Below, one piece after another: positions 20,321 through 30,234 of a stretch of DNA of 64,000 nucleotides. Where the stretch lies: NCBI GenBank assembly GCA_017311185.1, contig JAESUZ010001271.1, positions 496,001 through 560,000 of the forward strand, in the 5' to 3' direction. Made by a program: the position numbers and the translations under genes. Origin of the DNA: Proteles cristata cristata. Taxonomy: Eukaryota; Chordata; Mammalia; Carnivora; Hyaenidae. The stretch's first letter is position 1, and every line of letters starts with the position of its first letter. The notes below the pieces were generated by a model. The model made no database searches. It worked only from the letters and a program-made list of their open reading frames with translations, and had not been told where the DNA came from.

Positions 20321-23300
20321 ATTCTATTTCATGTTACTAAAAAAGCTGGACTGGTTAAGGTCAGCACATGCCCACTTGGATGACTGCATTCAAACAAAGC
20401 ATTCCTAAAAGCAGAAAACTCTATTGAGTTACATTGTGATAGATTCCTAAGGCAGGATCACAGCTTTGTGGCTAGGTGTGGAGTTTTCTTTGAATAGTGG
20501 TGAGCTCCAGTATGAAGCAAGAAATGAGGATTTAGGGCGTTAGACTGGGGTGAACAGCATCTTCACTTTAGGCCTAGGAGTGTGGGCAGGGTTGAGTCAT
20601 GGATATGCTGGGACATTCCTGATGAGCTGTCAGCCAGCCTGAACCTGGACCAGTAAGAGATCCAAGGTTCTGTCTGCTCTCCGAGTAGCCACTTTTAGAG
20701 AAATAATAAGTCACTATCTTTGTTGTTCTTTCCTTCCACGATGCCCAAACTTTTAATAAAGTCTAGTTATCATTTTAACCTGGTGTCAGCTGTACTGTGG
20801 GGAGTTAGGGAGATGTCTGCCTCATATTTCAAGCATCAGGTTGTGTGAGATCAAAAAGGCAGCACCCGTAGCTGTCATTCTTGGAGGACAGGAGAGCTGA
20901 GCCCATATGTTTCGTGGTCTCATGAGCAGGACCAACAGCAAAGGCAGCAGTGTGATGAAGAGGCCACCTGCTCCCGAGCAGATGTGACACAGGACTTGGG
21001 AAAACTTGGCAGAAGTAAAGAAGTCTTAATTCCAGTGATCAGGTTGCTAGATGCTCAAGCTACTGCCACTGGAGAATTAATAGAAAGCATGATCTGATTT
21101 TATAGTCAGTAGGTGGTAAAATCTGGAGCATTGGATTGTAGCAATGACTCATTTTTATCATAAAATAACCTTTCCAATTTATAAAGACTTCTGCCTTAAA
21201 ACATCAAAGTAAAGAATCCTGTAAGAAAAATTAAGAGCACAATCCAAAATATAAATTCTCAAAGATAAGCATGCATCTCACATTAAAAGTTTCTAACTTT
21301 CTAAACAAAAATGACTTAATTGGAAAATAACCATTGAATTGACAGGGACATATGGGAAGAATGTAGACGGATGGGAGTTTTGTGGAGGCCATTAGTAAGA
21401 AGTTCTTTAAATAAAACGTTTTTTCAATGCCAAGAACATATTAATGAGAGAGAAGAAATCATATTGTTGGCTTTTTATAGATGCATTTGGCTTCTCTCTT
21501 TAGACTACTTTCCTGAAATTAAAGGTACTGTTTTGGAAAAAAAAATGTAGACTTCCAAAAATGCAGAACATTGTTTTTGGTTAATTATTTATAACAGTTT
21601 AAGACAGTTTGATTTCTAGAACCAAGTTAATTTAAGAACCAGATTAAGAAAAAAAAAAAAAAACAAGCTTTGTCTCCCAGTCATGAAAATCAAGATTTAT
21701 CTGGTGCTTTTGAATGATGAAGCTTAGGCTACAATTGATAATATTTAATGTTATTTAAGATACCTAAATTTAAAGATAGACTTTTAACAAATGCTTGACA
21801 TTTTACTTACTTCAAATACTTGTAAAATAGGAAACCTAACTAGACTGATTTTGTATACGTGTGGTCCTTTTATTTTGCTTGAATTCTCATATGAGTAAGA
21901 AGCAGTTTCTGCATAAAGTATGGAAAGGAAATGGTGTCCCCCTCTATGAAGTCTTCAAGAATAAAGGCATTCACTTGGCACTCAGGCCACTGTACTTCAA
22001 TGTAGCTCCCTTGGGTGCATATTGTATATTCAGGGCCATCTTAAATATTGTAAACAAGAGAACGATTTTGTGGTACACAAAATAAGTAAACTTAATTTTG
22101 GTTAGATGATTTGGTGATTACCAAACTTACATTTGGTAATTTTCTGATACACATCTGTTCTTCACAGAACAGATAATACAGACTTCATAAAAAGTCGTTG
22201 AATCTTTCAAATGTGCTTCACATCATCCTCTAAGCAATCTAAGCTCTCAACATGTCAGAATAGGACTGTCTTACCCAGGGGGGCAAATGGACATAATTTG
22301 TTTCTCATAAAATGGACAAACAACTGCTAATTTGAATTTTAAATCTTAAAGATCTTAGTATGCTTTCTCCTGAGAAGCAGTATTACTTTCTTGCTTTTAT
22401 TCACAGTTAACGTCCAAGGCTGCTTCTTATTTTTTTTTATCTCCTTTTCATTTGTAGAATATATGAACCTGTGCCTGATTAGCACTGGACATTTGCAGGC
22501 TTTGTCAGAACTATAAGTGAGAGGACACTGAGCACATAACTCCCTGAGAGTGCCAACACTCTTCTATCTAGAGCAACCTATATGTATACTAAAAGAAATT
22601 AATTTAAAACCTATTACTTGGTTTTCAAAAACTGCATAAAAATTAAACATTCCTCCTAATACAGAACTTACTGGAATGTTTCTTTATCACTTCTAAAAAA
22701 ATATATCTTTTTGCAGCACAATGCTATCATCATAAATAGAAACAGCTGGGGAGGAATATCAGCAAGTGCCAGTGAAAAGAACTTCAGTGCATAAAAATGA
22801 AGTGTGTTAAAACTAGAGACTTTTCTATTATTAATGAAATGGAATGCCATGAGGAAATGCAAGGAGACAAGAGTAATAGTGAAGTCATGAATTAAATAGG
22901 AACTTAAAAGCAAGAGTTACTTGTTTCCCAGCTCATGAGATCTTCCTCCTGAAGATCTTTCAGTGAGGAATGATGAAATAGTACTAATTTTTCAGATAAA
23001 TACATTCAATGTATAGAAAAATCGCTTCAATATCAAGATGTGAGGGTGAGTGATATCAGGTACTGATTGCAGTTACTTTAAAGCATGTGGCTTCCTTGGC
23101 TCCACATAGGTGAAGAGTTTTCTAGAAGATGTATCTTCCTTAGACCAAAACAAAAATCAAACCTGCAGTTTATCTTGTCTGGACTTGCTGTACCACAGAT
23201 GAGTTTTGCAGCTGTGATACATTATAAAAATATTAATACTGAAAAAAAAGTCTCAGAATGTTGAGGGGGCTAATTTAAACATATCCATCACCACCAAAAC

Positions 23301-23489
23301 CACTAGTATCTATGCATAGATTTGGATACGGTCTCTGTGAGGTCCTTGGAACTACTCCCATACCAGCCACTTTGAAAAACGTACAACGAAGGTAAAGTAG
23401 TTCTTCCTATATCTTTGTACCAGAATGGGAAAGTGCCCTTACCTTTAATGAAATTCATTTTCACTGTCCATCAATCTTCACTAACTATC
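20321..23489. other. Unassigned SINE-free sequence, ~3.2 kb
   Basis: No gene or named repeat is recognised. A polyadenylation-like CTTTTAATAAAGTCTAG occurs at 20750, and two adjacent hairpins lie at 22117-22172. The frames at 21861-22085 (plus) and 22668-22913 (minus) show no domain. Confidence 0.4.
22117..22172 (+). repeat. Two adjacent perfect inverted repeats
   Basis: ATTACCAAA (22117-22125) pairs with TTTGGTAAT (22132-22140) over a 6-base loop. CTGTTCT (22155-22161) pairs with AGAACAG (22166-22172) over a 4-base loop. A third arm TTGGT at 22111 can pair with ACCAA. No function is known to me. Confidence 0.6.
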
Positions 23490-23612
23490 TTGAGAAAAAT
23501 GAGATGTGTCTTATTCATTTAGAATTCCTCAGGGTCTAACTATCATGACATCTATTATTTAATTAGCTCTCATAAAAGCTTGTTGAGTAGAGGAATAAAT
23601 GAAATAAGTACA
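23490..23612 (+). repeat. L2-type 3' end remnant, plus strand
   Basis: GTGTCTTATTCATTTAGAAT, TAATTAGCTCTCATAAAAGC and TTGTTGAGTAGAGGAATAAATGA resemble the L2 3' end (GTCTTATTCATCTTTG ... TTGTTGAATGAATGAA). Confidence 0.45.
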
Positions 23613-24899
23613 AATGTCTAGGATATTTTTATCTACATATTTCTTTATCTGTAAAGTAAGATAAACACAGTACCAAGAATTTAGTGAATGATTCACCAGA
23701 ATCATGAGTCAAGTAACCAAAAGCAACAGGGTGTGATTTATTCACTTGGAGTCTATGCTTTTGAAAAAAGTGAATACTACTCAATGCACCATAAGAATCA
23801 AGGAAACTGAAAGTTAAATTCAGTGAATCATGTCATTTTGGAGACCTTTCATAATTAATCCTGAAAGTTTTAGATCATGTTCCTACAATTTGACAGGGTT
23901 TTTGTAACTCAGCTAATAGGTTAAGAATAGAATTCTTTATTTGGGATGGACAATATCACCTTTAAATAATAATGGCAAATAGGTTATCTTGGCAACTTGG
24001 CAAGAGACAGAAAAACCATTGTGTATCCCGGGATAGGCATGGTTGATGTTGGGATAAGATAAAGATAAATTGTTAACACAGTTCAGCGTGACTTACCAAG
24101 TGATCACTGTACCTTCTGAGCACATTTATTTTTAGAGGTATTCAAGTTTTACCTCTCTTATTTTCACTGATCCTTCTGCCGAAGTATACTTACACCTTTG
24201 GAATTACTTTTCAGGCTATTGGATGCCTTCAAACTGCTTTCCTGCCATGCACTAAATTACTTCTACCCCTACTTACCTTCCCCAACTACCTGACATGCTC
24301 ATACTCTCCAAGAAAAGCAGTGGTAGTAATAATAATAATAATGATAAAATATTGAAAGCAAAGAAATAGATGGCACACTTGAAATAGTATAACGTGAAGA
24401 GGCTTTATTTCCAGAGAAATTTTTCCTAAAGGAGCGAATGTGCAGGTATTGAAACCACAAAAGATTATCAGGAACCTAGGGCTATTAGCTGCCAGCCAGC
24501 CACCACCGTAGACTGAGAAGGATGAAGGAAGGAAGTTATTGGAAGACAAAAGGAGAGGAGAGTGTACCACAACAGGCTGCCTTGAGAAGACTAAAGACTT
24601 TCTGTGGTCGAACATACCCAGCCTGAGAAAGCTTCATAGCAAGAAGGCTGGGGAGTTGGAGACCATTGATGTAATGGAAACAGGGCAGCCCTGGTGTGGG
24701 AGAGGGAGGGGGCGGGTAAAGAAGGACAGAGAGTGGATTTGTAGGAGACAAAGAAAGTTGTGTGGCATGGCAACACTGGAAGAAGCCTGGGTGCAGGAGA
24801 AAAAGTCACTCATTTGCAACAATAAGTGCTTATCTTCCCTTGGCAGATGAGTGTGGGTATAAATGACCCTGGAAATAATGGGATTCTGCTCCCAGGGAA
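23613..24899. other. Unassigned sequence including a GC-richer segment at ~24400-24850
   Basis: No gene is recognised. From about 24400 to 24850 the sequence is richer in G and open in several frames on both strands, e.g. 103 codons on plus from 24539, with a GGGAGAGGGAGGGGGCGGG patch. No domain, splice context or family could be assigned. An ATA run lies at 24326-24346. Confidence 0.35.
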
Positions 24900-25165
24900 T
24901 GCAACAAATATTCATTGGTCAGCAGCTACTGTGTGCCGGGAATTATTCTAAATACCAGGGATTATAATATGAACAAACCATGGACACTGTTCTGCAAAAG
25001 GTCATAGTCTGGGAAGAGATTTAAGCCCATAAACAGATAATTACAACACAATATAAAAAATGCAGCCAATGAAAGTATGAACACCTTAAGGGCATGAATT
25101 GAATCATATTCAATTTACCTAGCAAAATGCCTGGCACATAGTGGGGCTAACTAAATGTGACATAA
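24900..25165 (-). repeat. L2-type remnant(s)
   Basis: CAACAAATATTCATTGGTCA, TACTGTGTGCCGGGAATTAT and CCAGGGATTATAATATGAAC match the complement of an L2 3' end. A following piece, AAGGGCATGAATTGAATC and AATGCCTGGCACATAGTG, matches the L2 3' end on the plus strand, so two pieces in opposite orientation may adjoin. Confidence 0.6.
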
Positions 25166-25453
25166 AGAAAAGGTATAGTATAGGGATTGTACACAAAGGT
25201 GAACTTGGAAAAGCTAGCTGTGTTCTCTGATAAGTACTCAGCAAAAGTAAAATGGGAAGTTATTGCAATTCACAGGTAACATTTTATTTCATCTATACAA
25301 GTTTTCATTGTTTATTCCCTAAAAATATTTAGTTTCCTTTTATTTCCTATTTGCCAGTGAAGCGCTACACTCTATGTAGACTTCCTTTTTTCTGTTTTTC
25401 TACTCTCAGTTAAAACGTATACCACACCTTAGGAACCTGCTTTTGTCATACAC

Positions 25454-25499
<46 letters not shown>
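25454..25499 (+). repeat. (CA)n microsatellite
   Basis: About 23 CA units end in ACAATGAA, which is also the start of the local duplication. The copy at 26872 has a single ACAATGAA there, so the array probably grew from this point. Confidence 0.95.
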
Positions 25500-25501
<2 letters not shown>

Positions 25502-25642
25502 GAATATAAATTATTTTTATTGCTACTAAAATAACTTTTAAAAAGTGTGCATTCAGTGCAGTCACTTTAATCTTAGAAAATGGACGTAATGAAAGACAAA
25601 TTAATATATTTTCCCTAGGAAACCTTTTTATCCCCAAATTTT
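25497..25642 (+). repeat. Local ~140-bp duplication, copy 1
   Basis: It aligns with 26872-27004 over its whole length. Shared blocks in order are ACAATGAA-ATAAATTA, TTTTATTG, TAACTTTT, CAGTCA, TTTAATCTTAGAAAA, ATGAAAGAC, and TATTTTCCCTAGGAAAC followed by TTTTATCCC. Copy 1 carries two extra short segments, near 25553 and 25602. Confidence 0.85.
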
Positions 25643-25649
25643 GTTGTAT

Positions 25650-25800
25650 ATATGTGTGAATATATGTGTATATATCTTATACATATATTTTAATATATAT
25701 ATATAATTAAATATGTATATTAAATTAAATATATGTATATGTCTTATACATATATTTTAAAATATATATATATAATTAAAAATATAATATATTTTTCAAT
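25650..25800 (+). repeat. AT-rich tandem duplication, ~67-bp unit
   Basis: Two units start at 25668 (GTATATATCTTATACATATA) and 25735 (GTATATGTCTTATACATATA), 67 bases apart. Each continues through ATTTTAA, an AT run and ATATAATTAAA. The sequence is almost purely A/T and could form cruciforms. Confidence 0.8.
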
Positions 25801-26523
25801 TGTTCAGTGTATAATTTAGGTGAAAAAGAACCATAGAATCATTGGGAAAAATGGTCTACTGAAATGCAGTAGAAAAATTAGCTAGCAATTTGGGATGAAG
25901 GCAGGTTTATAACTAATTCATGCCTCATATGACAATAATTTGAGACTGAGTTGAGGTTTTAAAATAAAAAATGAAATGGTAAAACTAGAGGATTAGTGCT
26001 ATTTATGTTTATCGTAAGATAGGAAATTTTACTACAGAAGAGAATGATTGTAAACAAAGGTGGAAAATAAATGACAATGAGAAGCTGTTTGCGATAGTTG
26101 CAGTATATATGACAAAGGGTGAGTATCCATTGCGAAACAGAGAAGAGGGCATTGCAACTAGCTTGGAAGGTACCTGGAAAAATAGTGCTTGCCCACAATA
26201 TAAATAATCCACACATGCATACTTTCTCTCTCCAGTGTTCCAGTTTAGTAAATAAATGAAAAACATAGGGTAAAATTATGCCAGTATAAACCAGTGTGAA
26301 CAATCTGAGGACATATACAGGTTTGTGAGGAACTCTTAACAAACCACTAAGAAGAAACAAACACTTCTAACTAAGTAACGGCATGAATAAACAATTCATA
26401 AAAGCCTAAGTGGATAGTAAACTTATGAAAAAAAATGCTTGTGTTTTTAATGTAACAAATTAACAAAGAATAAAAGAATGATAATATCCAATTTGGGATG
26501 GCATGTAGGAAAATAGATACAGC
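25801..26523. other. Unassigned sequence
   Basis: No gene. The 133- and 85-codon minus-strand frames at 25959-26360 are hydrophobic by composition but show no known domain or repeat. Confidence 0.4.
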
Positions 26524-26599
26524 TCACAAACTGTGAGTTCATAACCTGAGGGAAAATCAAGAGTGGGACACTTAACCTACTGACCCACCCAGACACCCC
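26524..26599 (-). mobile_element. CAN-SINE head fragment, minus strand (3' half missing)
   Basis: Only the tRNA-like part is present: CACAAACTGTGAGTTCATAA, CCTGAGGGAAAATCAAGAGT, CTTAACCTACTGACCCACCC and AGACACCCC. The CT tract and A tail are absent. Since L1-mediated insertion normally truncates the 5' end, the missing 3' part implies a later deletion or an unusual event. Confidence 0.82.
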
Positions 26600-26649
26600 A
26601 AGATGGTCATATCTTCATAATTGTCCATGGCACATGGGTATTCATTATA

Positions 26650-26890
26650 CAGTCTTTCTATTTTTATCTATATATCTATATCTGTATCTCTACATATAAC
26701 CATATGAAAAGTATTTTAAGCTGTTAGGATACTAACATCCACATTTTGTAAGAAATAAAGCTATATATGCATTTAAAAAAGAATGAAAAGATTCGAAAAA
26801 TTAACAGTCGTTATCTTTGGGGAAATCTTTCATTTTATCCCTTTTGTTTCTCCATATATCCTGAAATTTTTACAATGAACATAAATTACT
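26650..26890 (+). repeat. Ancient interspersed repeat, family not assigned
   Basis: ATTAACAGTCGTTATCTTTG, GGGAAATCTTTCATTTTATC and TTTTTACAATGAACATAAATTACTTTT follow a pattern common in mammalian genomes (TTAACAGTGGTTATCTCTGG ... TACAATGAACATGTATTAC). I do not recall the family reliably. Confidence 0.45.
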
Positions 26891-27004
26891 TTTATTGTTA
26901 GTAAGGTAACTTTTCAAAAAAGTGCAGTCAGTTTAATCTTAGAAAAAGGAAGTCATGAAAGACTACTGTATTTTCCCTAGGAAACACTTTTATCCCTAAA
27001 TTTT
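26872..27004 (+). repeat. Local ~140-bp duplication, copy 2
   Basis: Partner of 25497-25642, same orientation, about 1.37 kb downstream. It lacks a segment of about 12 bases before CAGTCAG and another short one after ATGAAAGAC relative to copy 1. The left part overlaps the ancient repeat described at 26650. Confidence 0.85.
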
Positions 27005-27584
27005 TCACAATTTTTATATTTCTTTCCTTCATTCCACCTGCTTTCAATTCAGGAATATCAAGCACACTGTTCATTGGCTTAGATTCACTTGTCTTTCATA
27101 TTTTGTTTTCTATGCAATTTCTTTCTTCTTTCTGCTTGGTGTATCTCTATAACTAACCACAATTACGCGTTATTAACTAAATCCAAAATTCTGTCCCATC
27201 ATACTTTCATCTGAAACCAATGACAACTCATTTGTAATATAAGGTATAAGCAATATAGAGCAAGGTAAAAAAAATATGCCTTAAGATATTTTAGTCAGGC
27301 AGGCAGCATTGTATTTGGGATTGTAAGCAGTCATGTTGGAGTCCACCAAAGTCAAACTAGGCTCTAAATGAATTTTTAGAATAGCAGTGAATTATATTTT
27401 TCCTTTGCACTTGAGCAGAGCAGAGTACTATAAGAGCAAAGAGTAAAGTGAGTTTTACAGTAAAATATTTGAAGAGACATGACTAAGTCATTTACCTCCC
27501 CCTTCTCCTCCCCCAGCCTGTCTAGTTTGCAGAATACTTGTTTTGTAATAATAAGAAGAATCTGATTATTATCAGTATTATATC
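27005..27584. other. Unassigned sequence
   Basis: No gene or recognised repeat. Confidence 0.4.
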
Positions 27585-27785
27585 ACAGCACTGTGCTAAG
27601 CATATTCCATTTATGATCATTGAACCTCATAACCACCTCTGCAGGCTTATGTTCGCATAATCTAATTATGCATAGAAAGAAACTGAGACTCAGAAAAAGA
27701 TTAAGTATGTGGTTCAAAGTCACACAGCCTGGATTCAAGTACTATTACTACGTTATGCCCAACTCTGTTCTCTTTTGATTCCACC
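27585..27785 (-). repeat. MIR fragment, minus strand
   Basis: GCACTGTGCTAAGCATATTC, ATTGAACCTCATAACCACCT, GAAACTGAGACTCAGAAAAA and GTTCAAAGTCACACAGCC are the complement of MIR in order. Confidence 0.85.
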
Positions 27786-28249
27786 ACACTGTCTTTATGG
27801 ACAGGACATGATATGCGGATTGATGGGAATGAAATGGGAAAATAGTGAGGGTAGGAAATTATGAGATATAGCAACATTAAAAGGAGAATAAATACTCACC
27901 TCAGCTCTGATGGTTATTCTGTTTTCAGCAGTAAATGTGCACTATAACAACATTTTAAATTTGCAGAGGCATCCTTCTTGCCATTTGCTGCATACCAATG
28001 TGTTCTAAGATGATTCATGATTCTGAGGATATTAAAACTAGAAGGAACAATGAAGATCATGTAATAAAATCTTGCCCTTCTACAAAAAAACGTAGGTGTA
28101 AGAAAATATTGTGAAGTGCTTCTTTATAAGTTCAATTGCTATTGCTGTTTATGATATGAAAAACAATTGTGTATGAATTTGATTTTGTTTGAAAACTCCA
28201 GTAGCATCCATATCTATACTCTAAGTGCAGGGAAAGTCACATGTATTCT
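27786..28249. other. Unassigned sequence, with a weak ancient repeat
   Basis: No gene. Around 28020-28080 AAAACTAGAAGGAACAATGA and AGATCATGTAATAAAATC resemble the same ancient element seen at 54280. The family is not assigned. Confidence 0.35.
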
Positions 28250-30221
28250 TTTTTTAAAATAGTTTATTGTCAAGTTGGTTTCCATATAACACCCAGTGCT
28301 CATCCCAACACGTGCCCTCCTCAATGCCCATCACCTCCCTTCCCCTCTCCACCACCCCCATTGGCCCTCAGTTTATTCTCAGTATTCAAGAGACTCTCAT
28401 GATTTGCCTCCCTCCCCCTCCCCCACTATTTTTCCCATTCTTCTTCCCCATGGTCCTCTGTTAAGTTCCTCCTAATCCTCCTATCTGTCCTTCTCTGCCT
28501 GACTTATTTCACTCAGCATAACACCCTCAAGTTCCATCCATGTTGCTACACATGGCCAGATTTCATTCTTTCTCATTGCCATGTAGTATTCCCTTGCATA
28601 GATAAAGCACATCTTCCTGATCCATTTGTAAGTTGATGGACACTTAGGCTCTTTCCATGTTTTGGCTATTGTTGAGAGTGCTGCCATGAACATTGGGGTA
28701 CATGTGCCCCTATGCATCAGCACTCCTGTATCCCTTGGGTAAATTCCTAGCAGTGCTATTGCTGAGTCATAGGGGACTTTGATAGTTAATTTTTTGAGGA
28801 ACCTCCACACTGTTTTTCAGAGGGGCTGTACCAGTTTACATTCCCACCAACAGTGTAGGAGGGTGCCCGTTTCTCCACATCCATGCCAGCATCTAGAGTC
28901 TCCTGATTTGCTCATTGTAGCCGCTCTGACCACCATAAGGTGGTATCTCAGTGTGGTTTTGATTTGTATTTCCTGATGAGGAGGGACGCTGAGCATCATT
29001 TCATGTGTCTGTTGGCCATCTGGATGTCCTCTTTGGAGAAGTGTCTGTTCATGTCTTCTGCCCATGTCTTCACTGGATTATTTGTTTTTCAGGTGTGGGG
29101 TTTGGTGAGTTCCTTATAGATTTTGGATACTAGCCCTTTATCTGGTAGGTCATTTGCAACTATCTTTTCCCATTCTGTCGGTTGCCTATTAGTTTTATGG
29201 ATTGTTTCCTTTGTCGTGCAGCTTTTAATCTTGGTGAGGTCCCAATAGTTCATTTTTGCTCTTGACTCCCTTACCTTTGGGGATGTGTCAAGTAAGAAGT
29301 TGCTGCGGTTGAGGTCAAGGAGGTTGTTTCCTGCATTCTTCTCTAGGGTTTTGATGGTGTCCTGCCTCACATTCAGGTCCTTTATCCATTTTGAGTTTAT
29401 TTTGGTGTATGGTGTGAGAAAAGGATCTAGTTTCATTCTTCTGCATGTTGCTGTCCAGTTCTCCCAGCACCATCTGTTAAAGAGGCTGTCTTTTTTCCAT
29501 TGGATACTCTTTCCAGCTTTGTCAAAGACTAGTTGGCCATACATTTGTGGGTCCAATTATGAGTTCTCTATTCTATTCCATTGGTCTATGTGTCTGTTTT
29601 CATGCCAATACCATACTGTGTTGATGATGACAGCTTTGTAGTAGAGGCTAAAGTCTGGGATGCTGATGCCTCCTGTTTTGGTTTTCTTCTTTAATATTAC
29701 CTTGGCTATTTGGGGTTTTGTGGTCCCATACAAATTTTAGGATAGTTTGTTCTAGTTTTGAGAAGAATGTTGGTGCAATTTTGATTGGGTTTACATTGAA
29801 TGTGTAGATTGCTTTGGGTAGTAATGACATTTTTACCAATATTTATTTTTCCAATCCATGAGCATGGAATGTTTTTCCATTTCTTTGTGTCTTCTTCAAT
29901 TTCCTTCATAAGTTTTCTACAGTTTTCATCATACAGATCTTTTATATCTTTGGTTAGGTTTATTCTTAGGTATTTTATGGGTTTTTTTTGTGCCATTGTG
30001 AATGAGATCAGTTTCTTGATTTCTCTTTCTGTTGCTTCATTATTGCTGTATACAAATGCAACCAATTTCTGTACGTTGATTTTGTATCCTACCACTTTGT
30101 TGAATTCATGGTTCAGTTCTAGTAGGCTTCTGGTGTAGTCTGTTGGGTTTTCTATGTAGAGTATCAGGTCGTCTGCAAAAAGTGAAAGTTTGACTTCTTC
30201 TTTGCCAGTTCTGATGGAATA
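28250..30221 (-). mobile_element. 5'-truncated LINE-1, ~1.97 kb, minus strand, with 13-bp TSD
   Basis: The plus strand opens with poly-T and TAGTTTATTGTCAAGTTGG, the complement of the short-type L1 tail, and runs through the 3' UTR into ORF2. It ends within the RT domain. TCACATGTATTCT repeats at 28237-28249 and 30222-30234. The perfect TSD and long readable frames make it one of the younger L1 copies here. It lacks the 5' UTR, ORF1 and endonuclease, so it cannot mobilise. Confidence 0.96.
28481..30221 (-). pseudogene. Truncated L1 ORF2, from RT catalytic motif to C-terminus
   Basis: On the minus strand the remnant starts just upstream of the RT motif; FADD is encoded at 30168-30179 with both aspartates intact. 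It continues through [13 protein letters not shown] and [11 protein letters not shown] (29706-30095), WENWTATCRRMKLDPFLTPY and [20 protein letters not shown] (29089-29556), [20 protein letters not shown] Cys/His sequence (28817-29065), and the C-terminal MFMAALSTIAKTWKEPKCPS (28481-28810). Several frameshifts separate the pieces. The endonuclease and fingers are absent by truncation, so no active enzyme. Confidence 0.9.
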
Positions 30222-30234
30222 TCACATGTATTCT

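Noticed and set aside
20750..20770. AATAAA followed by GTCTAG as the end of a gene or LTR
   Set aside because: No upstream exon, LTR edge or TSD could be seen; single AATAAA motifs are frequent in AT-rich DNA.
25959..26360. 133-codon minus-strand hydrophobic frame
   Set aside because: Hydrophobicity follows from T-rich codons on that strand. No motif, start context or family was recognised.
29285..29641. 118-codon plus-strand frame within the L1 at 28250-30221
   Set aside because: It is antisense to L1 ORF2, a known compositional shadow.
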